NCBI GenBank assembly: GCA_963773765.1
Contig: CAVZCC010000003.1
Span: 248,001-312,000 of the forward strand
DNA: 64,000 bases
Reading direction: 5' to 3'
Source: CAVZCC01 sp963773765
Lineage (GTDB): Bacteria; Actinomycetota; Acidimicrobiia; Acidimicrobiales; Microtrichaceae
Both the position numbers and the translations under genes were made by a program. The notes beneath the pieces are model-generated. The model did no database searches, was not told the origin of the DNA, and saw only the letters and a list, made by a program, of their open reading frames with translations. Shown here piece by piece: positions 35,621 through 44,345 of this stretch (within the stretch, counting starts at the first letter, position 1; each line of letters opens with the position of its first letter).

Positions 35621-35801
35621 GGGTCGAGGTTACCGGCGCCCCGTCGGGCCACCGCAGTGGGTTCGGGGAGTGGCCCACCCCGGCCGCGGCCCGTGGCCGC
35701 ATCCGTGGTGCTCCCGTAAGCTTCCGGGGAATCGTCGTGTCCGTGGCCACCGGCCACGAAATCCGACGCCGCAACCGTCGATCACCACGGAGTGAGCGCC
35801 C

Positions 35802-37082
35802 ATGTCCCCGAGCGAGCGATCCACGACCTCCCACCTTGCTCCCGTCTGGTTCCAGGTCACCGACCTCCACGTCGCCTCCGGGGAGGGGTGCTGGGTCACC
35901 ACCGTGGACGGCGAGCGCTACCTGGACTTCACCGCCGGCATCGCCGTGGTGTCCACCGGCCACAGCCACCCGGAGGTCGTCGCCGCCATCGCCGCGCAGG
36001 CCGGGCGCTTCGTGCACGCCCAGGTCAACTGCTACCGGCACGACCTGCTGGAGCCGCTGGCGGCGCGGCTGGCCGAGGTCACGCCCGACGGCATCGACAC
36101 CTTCTTCTTCGCCAACTCCGGGGCGGAGGCAACCGAAGGTGCGGTGAAGCTGGCCAAGCAGGCCACCGGTCGCCCCAACGTGATCGTGTTCCAGGGCAGC
36201 TTCCACGGCCGCACCCACCTGGCCATGGCCATGACCACGTCCAAGACGGGGTACCGGGCCGGCCACACGCCGTTGCCGTCCGGGGTGTTCCCGGCCCCGT
36301 TCCCCCAGACGGTGGGGACGGGCCTGACCGAGGAGCAGGCCGTGGCCCAGGCCCTGGCCGGCGTCCGGTACCTGCTGGCCAGCCAGACCGCCCCGGCGGA
36401 GACGGCGGCCATGATCCTGGAGCCGGTCCTGGGCGAGGGCGGCTACTACCCGGCACCGGCCGCCTTCCTCCGTGGACTGCGGGAGATCTGCGACGAACAC
36501 GGGATCCTGTTCATCGCGGACGAGGTCCAGTGCGGGTTCGCCCGCACCGGCCACATGTTCTTCGTGGAGGAGTCCGGCATCCGTCCCGACATCCTGGTCA
36601 TGGCCAAGGGCATCGCCTCCGGCTTCCCCTTCGCGGCGATCGGCGCGTCGGCGGAGCTGATGGCGCGCTGGCCCACCGGCTCCCACGGCGGCACCTACGG
36701 CGGCAACCCCATGGGGTGCGCGGCCGCGCTGGCGACCATCGACGTGCTCACCCGCGACGGGTTCCTGGACAACGTCGACGCCCGGGGGGCGCAGCTGCGC
36801 GACGGACTGCGCAAGGTGGCCGCCGAGCACCCGGTGGTGGCCGACGTGCGCGGCCCGGGCCTGATGGTGGCCATGGAGTTCCGGGACCCCGCCACGGGGG
36901 AGCCCGACCCGGCCCGCACCGCGGCGGTGGTGGCGCACTGCCGGACCCACGCCAACCTGCTGCTGATGAACGCGGGGACGTGGGGGAACATCATCCGGTT
37001 CATGCCGCCGCTGGTGGTGGACGAGGCGGAGATGGCGCTGGCGGTGGATGCGGTCGCCGACGCGGTCGCCGCCACTGCCTGA
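35802..37082 (+). CDS. gabT: Class III aminotransferase (4-aminobutyrate aminotransferase-like)
   Basis: A 426-aa PLP enzyme. Motifs: FFFANSGAEATEGAVKLAKQATG for phosphate binding, FQGSFHGRTHLAMAMTTSK, ILEPVLGEGGY, LFIADEVQCGFARTG with the cofactor Asp, and VMAKGIASG with Schiff-base Lys269. Overall pattern fits GABA/beta-alanine-type transaminases, though ornithine and other omega-amino acids are possible. An ATG at 35802 follows a GGAGTGAGCGCCC leader. Confidence 0.87.
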   Translation: MSPSERSTTSHLAPVWFQVTDLHVASGEGCWVTTVDGERYLDFTAGIAVVSTGHSHPEVVAAIAAQAGRFVHAQVNCYRHDLLEPLAARLAEVTPDGIDTFFFANSGAEATEGAVKLAKQATGRPNVIVFQGSFHGRTHLAMAMTTSKTGYRAGHTPLPSGVFPAPFPQTVGTGLTEEQAVAQALAGVRYLLASQTAPAETAAMILEPVLGEGGYYPAPAAFLRGLREICDEHGILFIADEVQCGFARTGHMFFVEESGIRPDILVMAKGIASGFPFAAIGASAELMARWPTGSHGGTYGGNPMGCAAALATIDVLTRDGFLDNVDARGAQLRDGLRKVAAEHPVVADVRGPGLMVAMEFRDPATGEPDPARTAAVVAHCRTHANLLLMNAGTWGNIIRFMPPLVVDEAEMALAVDAVADAVAATA

Positions 37083-37126
37083 GACGTCGGGCCGGACTGC
37101 CGGGGCCGGGGGCTGCCCGACCGGGT

Positions 37127-38120
37127 TCAGGCGGCGTCGGTGGTGGGGTCGGGCCGACGGGAGTGGGCGTGGTGCCACAGGGCCCGGTAGGTGGGCCACT
37201 CCAGGCCCGGCTGCACGTAGCCGCTCCGTTCCAGTTCCTGGTGCAGCCGGGGCAGCCGGGAGTACGGCACCCCGATGTCCACGTGGTGGGCCAGGTGCCA
37301 ACCGGTGTTGAACGGCACCATCCAGAACCGGGCCCAGGCCGACTGGCGGACGTGGTGCGTGGTCAGGCGCCGGTCCGGTGACTGCTCCATGCCGCCGTGC
37401 TCGGCCACGGCCCGGAGGCGGTTGAGCACCCGCCACGCCGTCATCCAGGGCAGGAGCCAGAACACGGGGTAGATCCACCAGTGGCCCAAGGCTGGCCCAC
37501 AGCCCGGCGAACAGCACGACCTGCCAGGCCAGGATGCGCAGTGCGATGGGCCGGGCGGTGGGCGATGCCACGGCGCCGAGCAGCTGCTTGAGGTTCTTCC
37601 ACCCGGTGTTGCCCAGCGCGTCCCGGGTGAGCTTGCGGCGCCACGAGTCCGCCGCGATCGGGTAGCCGGAGTAGAGGACGAGGTCCGGCTCGTTGGGGCC
37701 GAACTCCTCCTTGTGGTGCGCCATGTGGCCGCGCCGGTAGGCGTCCAGGGGGACGAACGCCGGGTAGGCCACCAGCCATGAGCCGACCCAGTCGTTGACC
37801 TTGCGGTTGGAGAACAGGAGCCGGTGGGCCGCCTCGTGGGCCAGGATCGAGAAGCGGGCGAACGCCCGCCCCATGAGCGGGAAGGCGATGACCCAGCCGA
37901 TCGGGTTGCCCCACCACGCCGCCACGGCCAGCACCCCCACCGACTGCACCCAGAGCCCGATCACGTGGAACACGTTGGCGGCGTCCGGGATCCGGTAGAG
38001 CTCGTCACGCAGCGGTCCGACCGGTCGACCGGAGGGCCCGAGCGTGTCCGTGGGGAGCACGTCGGCCAGCACGTCCGTGGGCGGGCGCATGGTGTCCGGG
38101 GGTCGGAGCGTGGCGGTCAC
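37127..38120 (-). pseudogene. Fatty acid desaturase (frameshifted)
   Basis: A membrane di-iron desaturase. From GTG 38120 (ATG 38090 alternative) it has a transmembrane segment, His box 1 HEAAH, and box 2 in RRGHMAHHKEEF. After GLWASLG the frame shifts; removing one A at 37488-37489 (plus strand) joins to GHWWIYPVFWLLPWMTAWRVL and box 3 in WHLAHHVDIG, ending at 37127. Repaired length about 330 aa. All three His boxes are intact, so the gene is probably functional. It inserts double bonds into acyl chains, needing an electron donor not seen here. Confidence 0.82.
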
Positions 38121-38189
38121 GACCTGGATCTTACGCAGAGTGGAACAACTGTGGCAATCATGTAATGACACCCGGCGCGGGCGGCTACC

Positions 38190-39104
38190 GTGGGCGTCGT
38201 GGACGACCCGCCCCAGGACCTGCCCGCGGCCGGGCCGCCCGGTGCCGGACCCCTCGACGCGTCATCCCAGACAGCGTCATCTCAAACAGGGCCATTTCAA
38301 ACAGCGCCATCCCCAGCGGTGCGGCCGCTCACCGCCCGATCGGTCCTGGCCTCCACGCTGCTCGGCACCGAACCCCCCCGGCTGCCCGTCTCGCGCCTGG
38401 TCCGGGCCGGCGCCCTGTTCGGCCTGGGCGAAGGGACGGTCCGCACCGCGCTGAGCCGGATGAACGCCGCGGGCGAGGTCACCCGCAGCGCGGACGGGTG
38501 GTACTCCCTGGCCGGCGCGCTGGTGGAGCGCCAGGCCCGCCAGCGGGCGGGCCGGGCCGCGGCCACCGTGGACTGGTCGGGCCGGTGGCGCCAGGCGGTG
38601 GTGGACCCCGGCGGACGACCGGCCGCGGACCGCGCCGACCTGCGCCGGGCCATGGAGCGCCTGCGCATGGCGGAGCTGCGCGACGGCGTGTGGCTCCGCC
38701 CCGACAACCTGGACCCGGACCGCTGGCCCGACGCCCGGGCGGTGGTGGACGCGCAGTGCCGGTGGTTCCACGTGCACCCCGATGACGACGCCGACCTGGC
38801 GGCGTCGTTGTGGGACCTGCCGGCGTGGGCCGGGCGTGCCACCGACCTGCGGCGGGGGATGGGCTCGCTGGTGGGACGCCTGGAGGAGGGCGATGCCTCG
38901 GCCCTGCCGGAGGGCTTCGTGGTGTCGGCCGCGGTGCTGCGGCACTTCCTGGCCGACCCCCTCCTGCCCCGGGAGGTGTGGCCACGGCACTGGCCCGCGG
39001 ACGCCCTGCGGGCCGACTACGACCGCTATGACGTCCTGTACCGCTCCGTCCTGTCCCGCTGGTTCGCCAACGAGCCCGGCCATCAGGTGGCCGCCGGCCG
39101 CTGA
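38190..39104 (+). CDS. PaaX-like transcriptional regulator
   Basis: A 304-aa protein. After a disordered N-terminus the PaaX winged-helix begins near RPLTARSVLASTLLGTEPPRLPVSRLVRAGALFGL and includes GTVRTALSRMNAAGEV, the recognition helix. The PaaX C-terminal domain follows with ADLRRAMERLRMAELRDGVWLRPDNL and SAAVLRHFLADPLLP. PaaX represses phenylacetate catabolism in other bacteria; here the target is unknown and no paa genes are present. Start uncertain: GTG 38190, GTG 38199 or GTG 38319, the last starting exactly at the domain and after a 15-bp repeat. Divergent from the desaturase. Confidence 0.82.
   Translation: MGVVDDPPQDLPAAGPPGAGPLDASSQTASSQTGPFQTAPSPAVRPLTARSVLASTLLGTEPPRLPVSRLVRAGALFGLGEGTVRTALSRMNAAGEVTRSADGWYSLAGALVERQARQRAGRAAATVDWSGRWRQAVVDPGGRPAADRADLRRAMERLRMAELRDGVWLRPDNLDPDRWPDARAVVDAQCRWFHVHPDDDADLAASLWDLPAWAGRATDLRRGMGSLVGRLEEGDASALPEGFVVSAAVLRHFLADPLLPREVWPRHWPADALRADYDRYDVLYRSVLSRWFANEPGHQVAAGR
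38261..38305. repeat. 15-bp tandem repeat, three units, near paaX-like start
   Basis: Three degenerate 15-bp units with consensus G(T/C)CATYYCARACAGS (38261-38275, 38276-38290, 38291-38305), with a fainter fourth. In the upstream-start reading it encodes SSQTA-SSQTG-PFQTA. It is AT-richer than flanking DNA and could instead be operator DNA if translation starts at 38319. Confidence 0.6.
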
Positions 39105-39143
39105 CGGTTCCGGCACCCGGGTCCGCCGCTAGCTTGGGCGCCC

Positions 39144-39905
39144 GTGACCGACACCCCACGCGATGCCGGTGCCCACGCCGCGGGCGCCTTCGACGACCGG
39201 TTCTACTTCCGCCAGCTGCTGGCCGGACGCGACTTCGCCGCCACCGACCAGGTGGCCCGCCAGATGGTGAACTTCTCGTACCTCATCGGCGACCGGGAGA
39301 CCGGTGAGGCCATGGTGGTGGACCCCGCCTACGGCGTGGCCGAGCTGGTGGACGCGGCGGCCGCGGACGGCATGCGCCTGACGGGGGCCCTCGTGACCCA
39401 CTACCACCCCGACCACTGCGGCGGCTCCATGATGGGCATGCGGATCGAGGGCGCGGCGGAGCTGCTGGAGCTCGTCCCCGTCCCGGTGCACATCCAGGCC
39501 GAGGAGGCGGAATGGGTGCTCAAGGTGACCGACCTGACCGCGGCGGACCTGGCCACCCACGCCCCCGGGGACACGGTGATGATCGGCCAGGTGCCGGTGG
39601 AGCTCATCCACACGCCCGGCCACACCCCCGGCAGCCAGTGCTTCTACGTCAACAACTGCCTGGTCTCGGGCGACACGTTGTTCCTGGACGGGTGCGGGCG
39701 GACCGACCTGCCCGGCGGCGACCCGGAGGCGCTGTACGCCAGCCTGACCGGTGCGCTGGCCCGGGTGCCCGACGACGCCATCCTCTTCCCCGGCCACCAG
39801 TACTCACGTGAGTCCTCGGACCTCATGGGCGACACCAGGGCGCGCAACGTGGTGTTCAAGCCCAGGACGCCCGAGCAGTGGCTGATGATGTTCGGCCCCG
39901 GCTGA
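39144..39905 (+). CDS. MBL-fold metallo-hydrolase
   Basis: A 253-aa metallo-beta-lactamase-fold protein. Metal motif HYHPDHCG (HxHxDH, about residues 91-98), THxPGHTPGS with the third His ligand, SGDTLFLDGCGRTDLPGGD with the bridging Asp, and FPGHQYS with the final His. The GRTDxxGGD segment resembles persulfide-dioxygenase and glyoxalase II-like proteins. An actual substrate cannot be fixed. Start at GTG 39144. Confidence 0.85.
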   Translation: MTDTPRDAGAHAAGAFDDRFYFRQLLAGRDFAATDQVARQMVNFSYLIGDRETGEAMVVDPAYGVAELVDAAAADGMRLTGALVTHYHPDHCGGSMMGMRIEGAAELLELVPVPVHIQAEEAEWVLKVTDLTAADLATHAPGDTVMIGQVPVELIHTPGHTPGSQCFYVNNCLVSGDTLFLDGCGRTDLPGGDPEALYASLTGALARVPDDAILFPGHQYSRESSDLMGDTRARNVVFKPRTPEQWLMMFGPG

Positions 39906-40031
39906 ACCGGCCCGGCCGGCGGTGCACCTGTCGTACCGGGGCCGTCACGGCCGTCCGGAGCGGCACTGACGGCCCCGGTCCGCCCGGGCGGGTCCGCGGC
40001 TGGGAGCGGGGCGGGTGCCAGAGTTGGCCGT

Positions 40032-41300
40032 GTGACCGACGTGGATCCTGCCGCCCCCGCGTCCGCGGAGGAACAGCCGGAGATCTCGCTCCGGATGGGC
40101 GAGGGCAAGCAGCTGCCCAAGTGGTTCTGGCGGGCCATCATCGCGGTGGCCCTGAGCGTGGCCGCCTACCAGTTCAGCCGCTCGATCCTGGTCCAGCTGT
40201 CGGGCTTCCTGCTCATCGTGGCCATCTCGCTGTTCCTGTCGTTCGCGGTGGAGCCGGCGGTCAACCACCTCTCGGACCGGGGCTGGAAGCGCAGCGTGGC
40301 CACGCTGTTCTGCTTCGTGACCCTGTTCCTGGTCGGTGGCGTGTTCCTGTTCGTGATGGGCGACCTGGTCGTGAGCCAGGTGACGGACCTGGTGGAGAAG
40401 GCTCCGGAGTACCTGGACGACTCGAGTGCCTGGATCAACGACACCTTCGGCACCGACATCACCACCGACAACGTCACCGAGCAGATCGAGAGCTACCAGG
40501 ACGACCTGACCGATGTGGCCCGCAACGTGGGAGGCCGGGTGCTGGCCGTCACCGGCGCCCTGTTCGGGCTGATCTTCCAGGGCTTCACGATCATGCTGTT
40601 CAGCTACTACCTGACCTCCCAGGGACCCCAGTTCCGCCGCAACGTCTGCTCCTTCCTGCCCGAGCGCAACCAGCGGACGGTGCTGCTGCTGTGGGAGCTG
40701 GCGGTGCAGAAGACCGGCGGCTGGATCTACTCCCGGCTGGTGCTGGCCGCAGTGTCCTCCGCGTGCACCTGGGTGTTCCTCGCCATCATCGGGGTGCCGT
40801 CGCCGCTGGCCCTGGCGCTGTGGGTGGGCCTGATCAGCCAGTTCATCCCTGCCATCGGCACCTACCTGGCCGGCGCGTTGCCGGTGCTGATCGCACTGCT
40901 GAACAACCCCATCGACGCCCTCTGGGTGCTGATCTTCATCCTCGTCTACCAGCAGGTCGAGAACTACCTCCTGTCACCCAAGATCACCGCCCAGACCATG
41001 GACCTGCACCCGGCGGTGGCGTTCGGCTCCGCCATCGTGGGCGGCACGCTGCTCGGCCCGATGGGGGCGATCATGGCCCTGCCCGCGGCCGGTGTGGTGC
41101 AGGCCTTCGTGTCCACGATCATGCAGCGCCACGAGGTGGTCGACTCGCACCTGACCGAGCTGGAGAAGATCCAGGCCGAACAGGGGGACAAGGGCGTCCG
41201 GGCCGCCATGAAGCGCATCGTCCGGCGGAGCGAGACCGACGGCGACGACGACGGCGACGGCGACGCGGACACCCCCGGGGAAGCCCCTCCGTCCTCCTAG
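40032..41300 (+). CDS. AI-2E family transporter (YdjX/PerM-type)
   Basis: A 422-aa polytopic membrane protein with about seven to eight transmembrane helices. Family pattern includes FSRSILVQLSGFLLIVAISLFLSFAVEPAVNHL, a long extracytoplasmic helical segment (residues 130-180), and the C-terminal LISQFIPAIGTYLAGALPVLIALL then NYLLSPKITAQTMDLHP. Members export autoinducer-2 or act as Na+/H+ antiporters; the role here is unknown. The C-terminal tail is acidic. It starts at GTG 40032 and converges on the next gene with a 4-bp CTAG overlap. Confidence 0.88.
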   Translation: MTDVDPAAPASAEEQPEISLRMGEGKQLPKWFWRAIIAVALSVAAYQFSRSILVQLSGFLLIVAISLFLSFAVEPAVNHLSDRGWKRSVATLFCFVTLFLVGGVFLFVMGDLVVSQVTDLVEKAPEYLDDSSAWINDTFGTDITTDNVTEQIESYQDDLTDVARNVGGRVLAVTGALFGLIFQGFTIMLFSYYLTSQGPQFRRNVCSFLPERNQRTVLLLWELAVQKTGGWIYSRLVLAAVSSACTWVFLAIIGVPSPLALALWVGLISQFIPAIGTYLAGALPVLIALLNNPIDALWVLIFILVYQQVENYLLSPKITAQTMDLHPAVAFGSAIVGGTLLGPMGAIMALPAAGVVQAFVSTIMQRHEVVDSHLTELEKIQAEQGDKGVRAAMKRIVRRSETDGDDDGDGDADTPGEAPPSS

Positions 41301-41839
41301 CCGAGCGCGGTCCCGGCGGAACGGTCCCGGTCGGGACCGCTGCGGGCCAGCAGGAACTGACCGAGCGTCCGCAGGGGGCCGCCCCGGCTGTCGTCCCAGA
41401 CCAGGCGGGGTTCGTTCCAGAACACCTGCAGCGCCCCGACGGTGGTGTCGCGCTCCCGCAGGGGCAGGTGGAGGCAGGACCTGACCCCCAGGTCGCCCAG
41501 CAGGACCCGTCCGTCGGGGTCCAGGGGGAGTCCGGCGGCGTCGTCGACCATGAGGTACCGGTCGGGCTGCACCGGGGCGAGGCCCCACGGGAACCAGTCC
41601 ACCGGGACCGGCCCGCCCGGTGCGGCGTGTTCCACCGGAGCGGCCGGTCGGCGGTGGACGGGACGTACCCGGTCGCCCTCGACCCGCAGCAGGGCGCAGG
41701 AATCGGCCCAGGACGCGTCGCGGACCAGGTCCAGGCCCTCGTCCAGCAGCCGGTCCTCCGGCCAGTCCCGGGCGTGGGCGGTGAGGCGGTCGATGGCCGC
41801 GCTCAGGTTGTGCAGCGGTTGGAACGACGTCAGGCCCAT
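41297..41839 (-). CDS. GAF-domain protein
   Basis: A 180-aa protein consisting largely of one GAF domain: LVRDASWADSCALLRVEGDRVRPVHRRP, LLGDLGVRSCLHLPLRERDTTVGALQVFWNEPRLVW. GAF domains bind small ligands or chromophores. No output domain is fused. The stop overlaps that of the AI-2E gene by 4 bp tail to tail. Confidence 0.7.
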   Translation of the reverse strand: MGLTSFQPLHNLSAAIDRLTAHARDWPEDRLLDEGLDLVRDASWADSCALLRVEGDRVRPVHRRPAAPVEHAAPGGPVPVDWFPWGLAPVQPDRYLMVDDAAGLPLDPDGRVLLGDLGVRSCLHLPLRERDTTVGALQVFWNEPRLVWDDSRGGPLRTLGQFLLARSGPDRDRSAGTALG

Positions 41840-42014
41840 GGGCAGCCGTCATCCAGCGGTTCGTGTCCCCAGCTCGTCATGTCCCCCCAAGGGTCGGCCT
41901 GCAGGGCCGTGGACTGGAGAAACTCCCGCGGTCGACGGTTCGACGGCGTGGCGGTGGTGCCACACTGACGGCACGAACGCCACGGGGGTGGCGTACGAAC
42001 CAGGGGGAACGACT

Positions 42015-43724
42015 GTGCACGATCTGGTCATCCGGGGCGGCAACGTGGTGGACGGCACCGGTGCGCCGGCCCGCACCGCGGACGTGGCCATCAGCGACGG
42101 CATCGTGACCGACGTCGGTCGGGTGGAGGGACCCGCCACCCGTGAACTGGACGCCGACGGGCTGCTGGTCACCCCCGGCTTCGTGGACATCCACACCCAC
42201 TTCGACGGGCAGGTCACCTGGGACCCGTTGTTGACCCCCACCTGTTGGCACGGCGTCACCACCGTGGTCATGGGCAACTGCGGCGTCGGGTTCGCGCCGG
42301 TGCACCAGGACCGGCACGAGTGGCTGATCGGGTTGATGGAGGGCGTGGAGGACATCCCGGGCTCCGCGCTGTCCGACGGCATCCGCTGGGACTGGGAGAC
42401 CTTCCCGGAGTACCTGGACGCCGTGGAGCGCGCCCCAAAGTCCCTGGACGTGGGGACCCAGGTCCCCCACGGGGCCGTGCGGGCCTACGTGATGGGGGAG
42501 CGGGGGGCCAGGAACGAGGCGGCCACCGCGGAGGACATCGCGGCCATGGCGGCCATCGTCCGGGAGGCGCTGGACGCCGGGGCCCTGGGGTTCTCCACCT
42601 CCCGCACCATCGCCCACATGGCCATCGACGGTGAGCCCGTCCCGGGCACCTTCGCGGCGGAGGACGAGCTGTTCGGCATCGGCGCCGCGCTGGCCGCGGC
42701 CGGTACCGGCGTGTTCGAACTGGCCCCGGCCGGCGCGTTGGGCGAGGACCTGGCCGCGCCGGACAAGGAGATGGCCTGGATGCGCAGGCTGGGCACGGCC
42801 ATCGGGCGGCCCATCGTGTTCGCACTCACGCAGAACGACCACGACCCCGACGGGTTCCGGCGCATGCTGGAGCTCTGCGCGCAGGCCCAGGCCGAGGGTT
42901 CCCTGGTGATCCCCCAGGTGGCGGCCCGGCCGGTCAACCTGCTGTTGGGGCTGCAGACCTTCCATCCCTTCGCCTACTGCCCGTCCTGGGGAGCCCTCGG
43001 GTTCATGTCCGTGGAGGACAAGGTCGCGGCCATGAAGGACCCGGAGCTCCGGCGCCGGCTGCTGGCCGAGGCCGACGAGATCGACCCCGTGATGATGCAG
43101 TTCCTCGACCCGGAGCGGGTGGTGGCCATGGGGTCTGACCCCGACTACGAACCGCCGCTGGAGCACACGATCGCCGCCCGGGCCAGGGCGCATGGTGTGA
43201 CCGCCATGGAGGAGTACTACGACGCCCTCCTGGCCGATGACGGCCAGGCCCTGGTCATGCGCCCCCTGCTGAACTACACCGACTTCAACCTGGACGCGGT
43301 GCGGGAGATGCTCACGCACCCCACCACCCGGTGGGGCCTGGGTGACGGCGGGGCCCACTGCGGCACCACCTGCGACGCCTCCACCCCCACCTTCATGCTG
43401 ACCCACTGGGCCCGGGACCGGGCCGACGGGCGCATCCCGCTGGAGGCGGCGGTGCGGTCCATCACCTCGGACACCGCCGATCTCTACGGCCTGGGCGACC
43501 GTGGCGTGCTGGCACCCGGCAAGGTGGGCGACGTCAACCTCATCGACCTGGGCGCGCTGCGCCTGCACCGCCCGGAGATGGTGCACGACCTGCCCGGCGA
43601 CGCCCGGCGGTTCGTCCAGCGGGCCGAGGGCTACCGGGCCACGGTGAAGTCGGGCCAGGTCACGCTGGTCGACGGTGAGGACCAGGGCCCCCGGCCCGGC
43701 CACCTGCTCCGCGGCGCCCGCTGA
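42015..43724 (+). CDS. N-acyl-D-amino-acid deacylase-like amidohydrolase
   Basis: A 569-aa amidohydrolase-superfamily enzyme. N-terminal DLVIRGGNVVDGTGAPARTADVAI and TPGFVDIHTHFDGQVTWDP (HxH metal motif), CWHGVTTVVMGNCGVGFAPV with the Cys ligand of D-aminoacylases, and the C-terminal barrel with GDGGAHCGTTCDASTPTFMLTHW. GTG 42015 with AGGGGGA upstream. The substrate may be N-acyl-D-amino acids or a related amide. A paralogue with the same architecture lies at 58227-59924. Confidence 0.87.
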   Translation: MHDLVIRGGNVVDGTGAPARTADVAISDGIVTDVGRVEGPATRELDADGLLVTPGFVDIHTHFDGQVTWDPLLTPTCWHGVTTVVMGNCGVGFAPVHQDRHEWLIGLMEGVEDIPGSALSDGIRWDWETFPEYLDAVERAPKSLDVGTQVPHGAVRAYVMGERGARNEAATAEDIAAMAAIVREALDAGALGFSTSRTIAHMAIDGEPVPGTFAAEDELFGIGAALAAAGTGVFELAPAGALGEDLAAPDKEMAWMRRLGTAIGRPIVFALTQNDHDPDGFRRMLELCAQAQAEGSLVIPQVAARPVNLLLGLQTFHPFAYCPSWGALGFMSVEDKVAAMKDPELRRRLLAEADEIDPVMMQFLDPERVVAMGSDPDYEPPLEHTIAARARAHGVTAMEEYYDALLADDGQALVMRPLLNYTDFNLDAVREMLTHPTTRWGLGDGGAHCGTTCDASTPTFMLTHWARDRADGRIPLEAAVRSITSDTADLYGLGDRGVLAPGKVGDVNLIDLGALRLHRPEMVHDLPGDARRFVQRAEGYRATVKSGQVTLVDGEDQGPRPGHLLRGAR

Positions 43725-43787
43725 GGGCCGGCACCGCCGGAGCCCACCACGCGGCCCCTCGCCTACGATCGGCGCCCGGAGGTCCTG

Positions 43788-44321
43788 ATGTCCTACGTGA
43801 GTTCCACCGAGTTCGACACGATCATGCTCATCCTGCGCGCCGTCGCCGGGGTGACCCTGTTCCTGCACGGCTTCAACAAGATGTTCCGGGGCGGCAGGAT
43901 CGCCGGCACCGCCGGCTGGTTCGAGAGCCTGGGCATGCGGCCCGGCCGCTTCCACGCCTATGCCGCGGCCTGCACCGAGATGGGCGCCGGCGCCATGCTC
44001 GTGGCGGGCCTGCTCACCCCGCTGGCGGCGGCCGGCCTCATCGGGATCATGGTGGTGGCGGCCCGCACCGACCACCGTGGCTCGTTCTTCATGTTCAAGA
44101 ACGGCTGGGAGTATGTGATGATCCTGGGCTTCCTGGCCTTCGGGATCGCTGCGCTGGGCCCGGGAGCGTGGTCCCTGGACGACGTGCTGGGGATCTCCGA
44201 CGACCTGACCAAGGACTGGCGGGGAGCGCTCATCTCCGGCGTGCTGGGCGTCGCCACCGGCGTGGGGATGCTGGTCGTCTTCCACCGTCCGGCCCCCGCC
44301 GACGGCGACGGCGGGTCCTGA
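43788..44321 (+). CDS. DoxX family membrane protein
   Basis: A 177-aa protein with four transmembrane helices: IMLILRAVAGVTLFLHGFNKMF, YAAACTEMGAGAMLVAGLLTPLAAAGLIGIMVVAA, a WEYVMILGFLAFGIAALG helix and a final GVLGVATGVGMLVVF. The pattern is DoxX/DoxD-like, a family linked to thiosulfate oxidation and redox balance in some bacteria, without a firm role here. Shine-Dalgarno GGAGG at 43778-43782. Confidence 0.85.
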   Translation: MSYVSSTEFDTIMLILRAVAGVTLFLHGFNKMFRGGRIAGTAGWFESLGMRPGRFHAYAAACTEMGAGAMLVAGLLTPLAAAGLIGIMVVAARTDHRGSFFMFKNGWEYVMILGFLAFGIAALGPGAWSLDDVLGISDDLTKDWRGALISGVLGVATGVGMLVVFHRPAPADGDGGS

Positions 44322-44345
44322 TCCCGTCCTGACCGGCGCCCGACG

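Noticed and set aside
34836..38171. 1111-aa open frame spanning desaturase, aminotransferase and pheA regions
   Set aside because: Only its N-terminal part (desaturase) is meaningful; the rest is antisense shadow after the frameshift.
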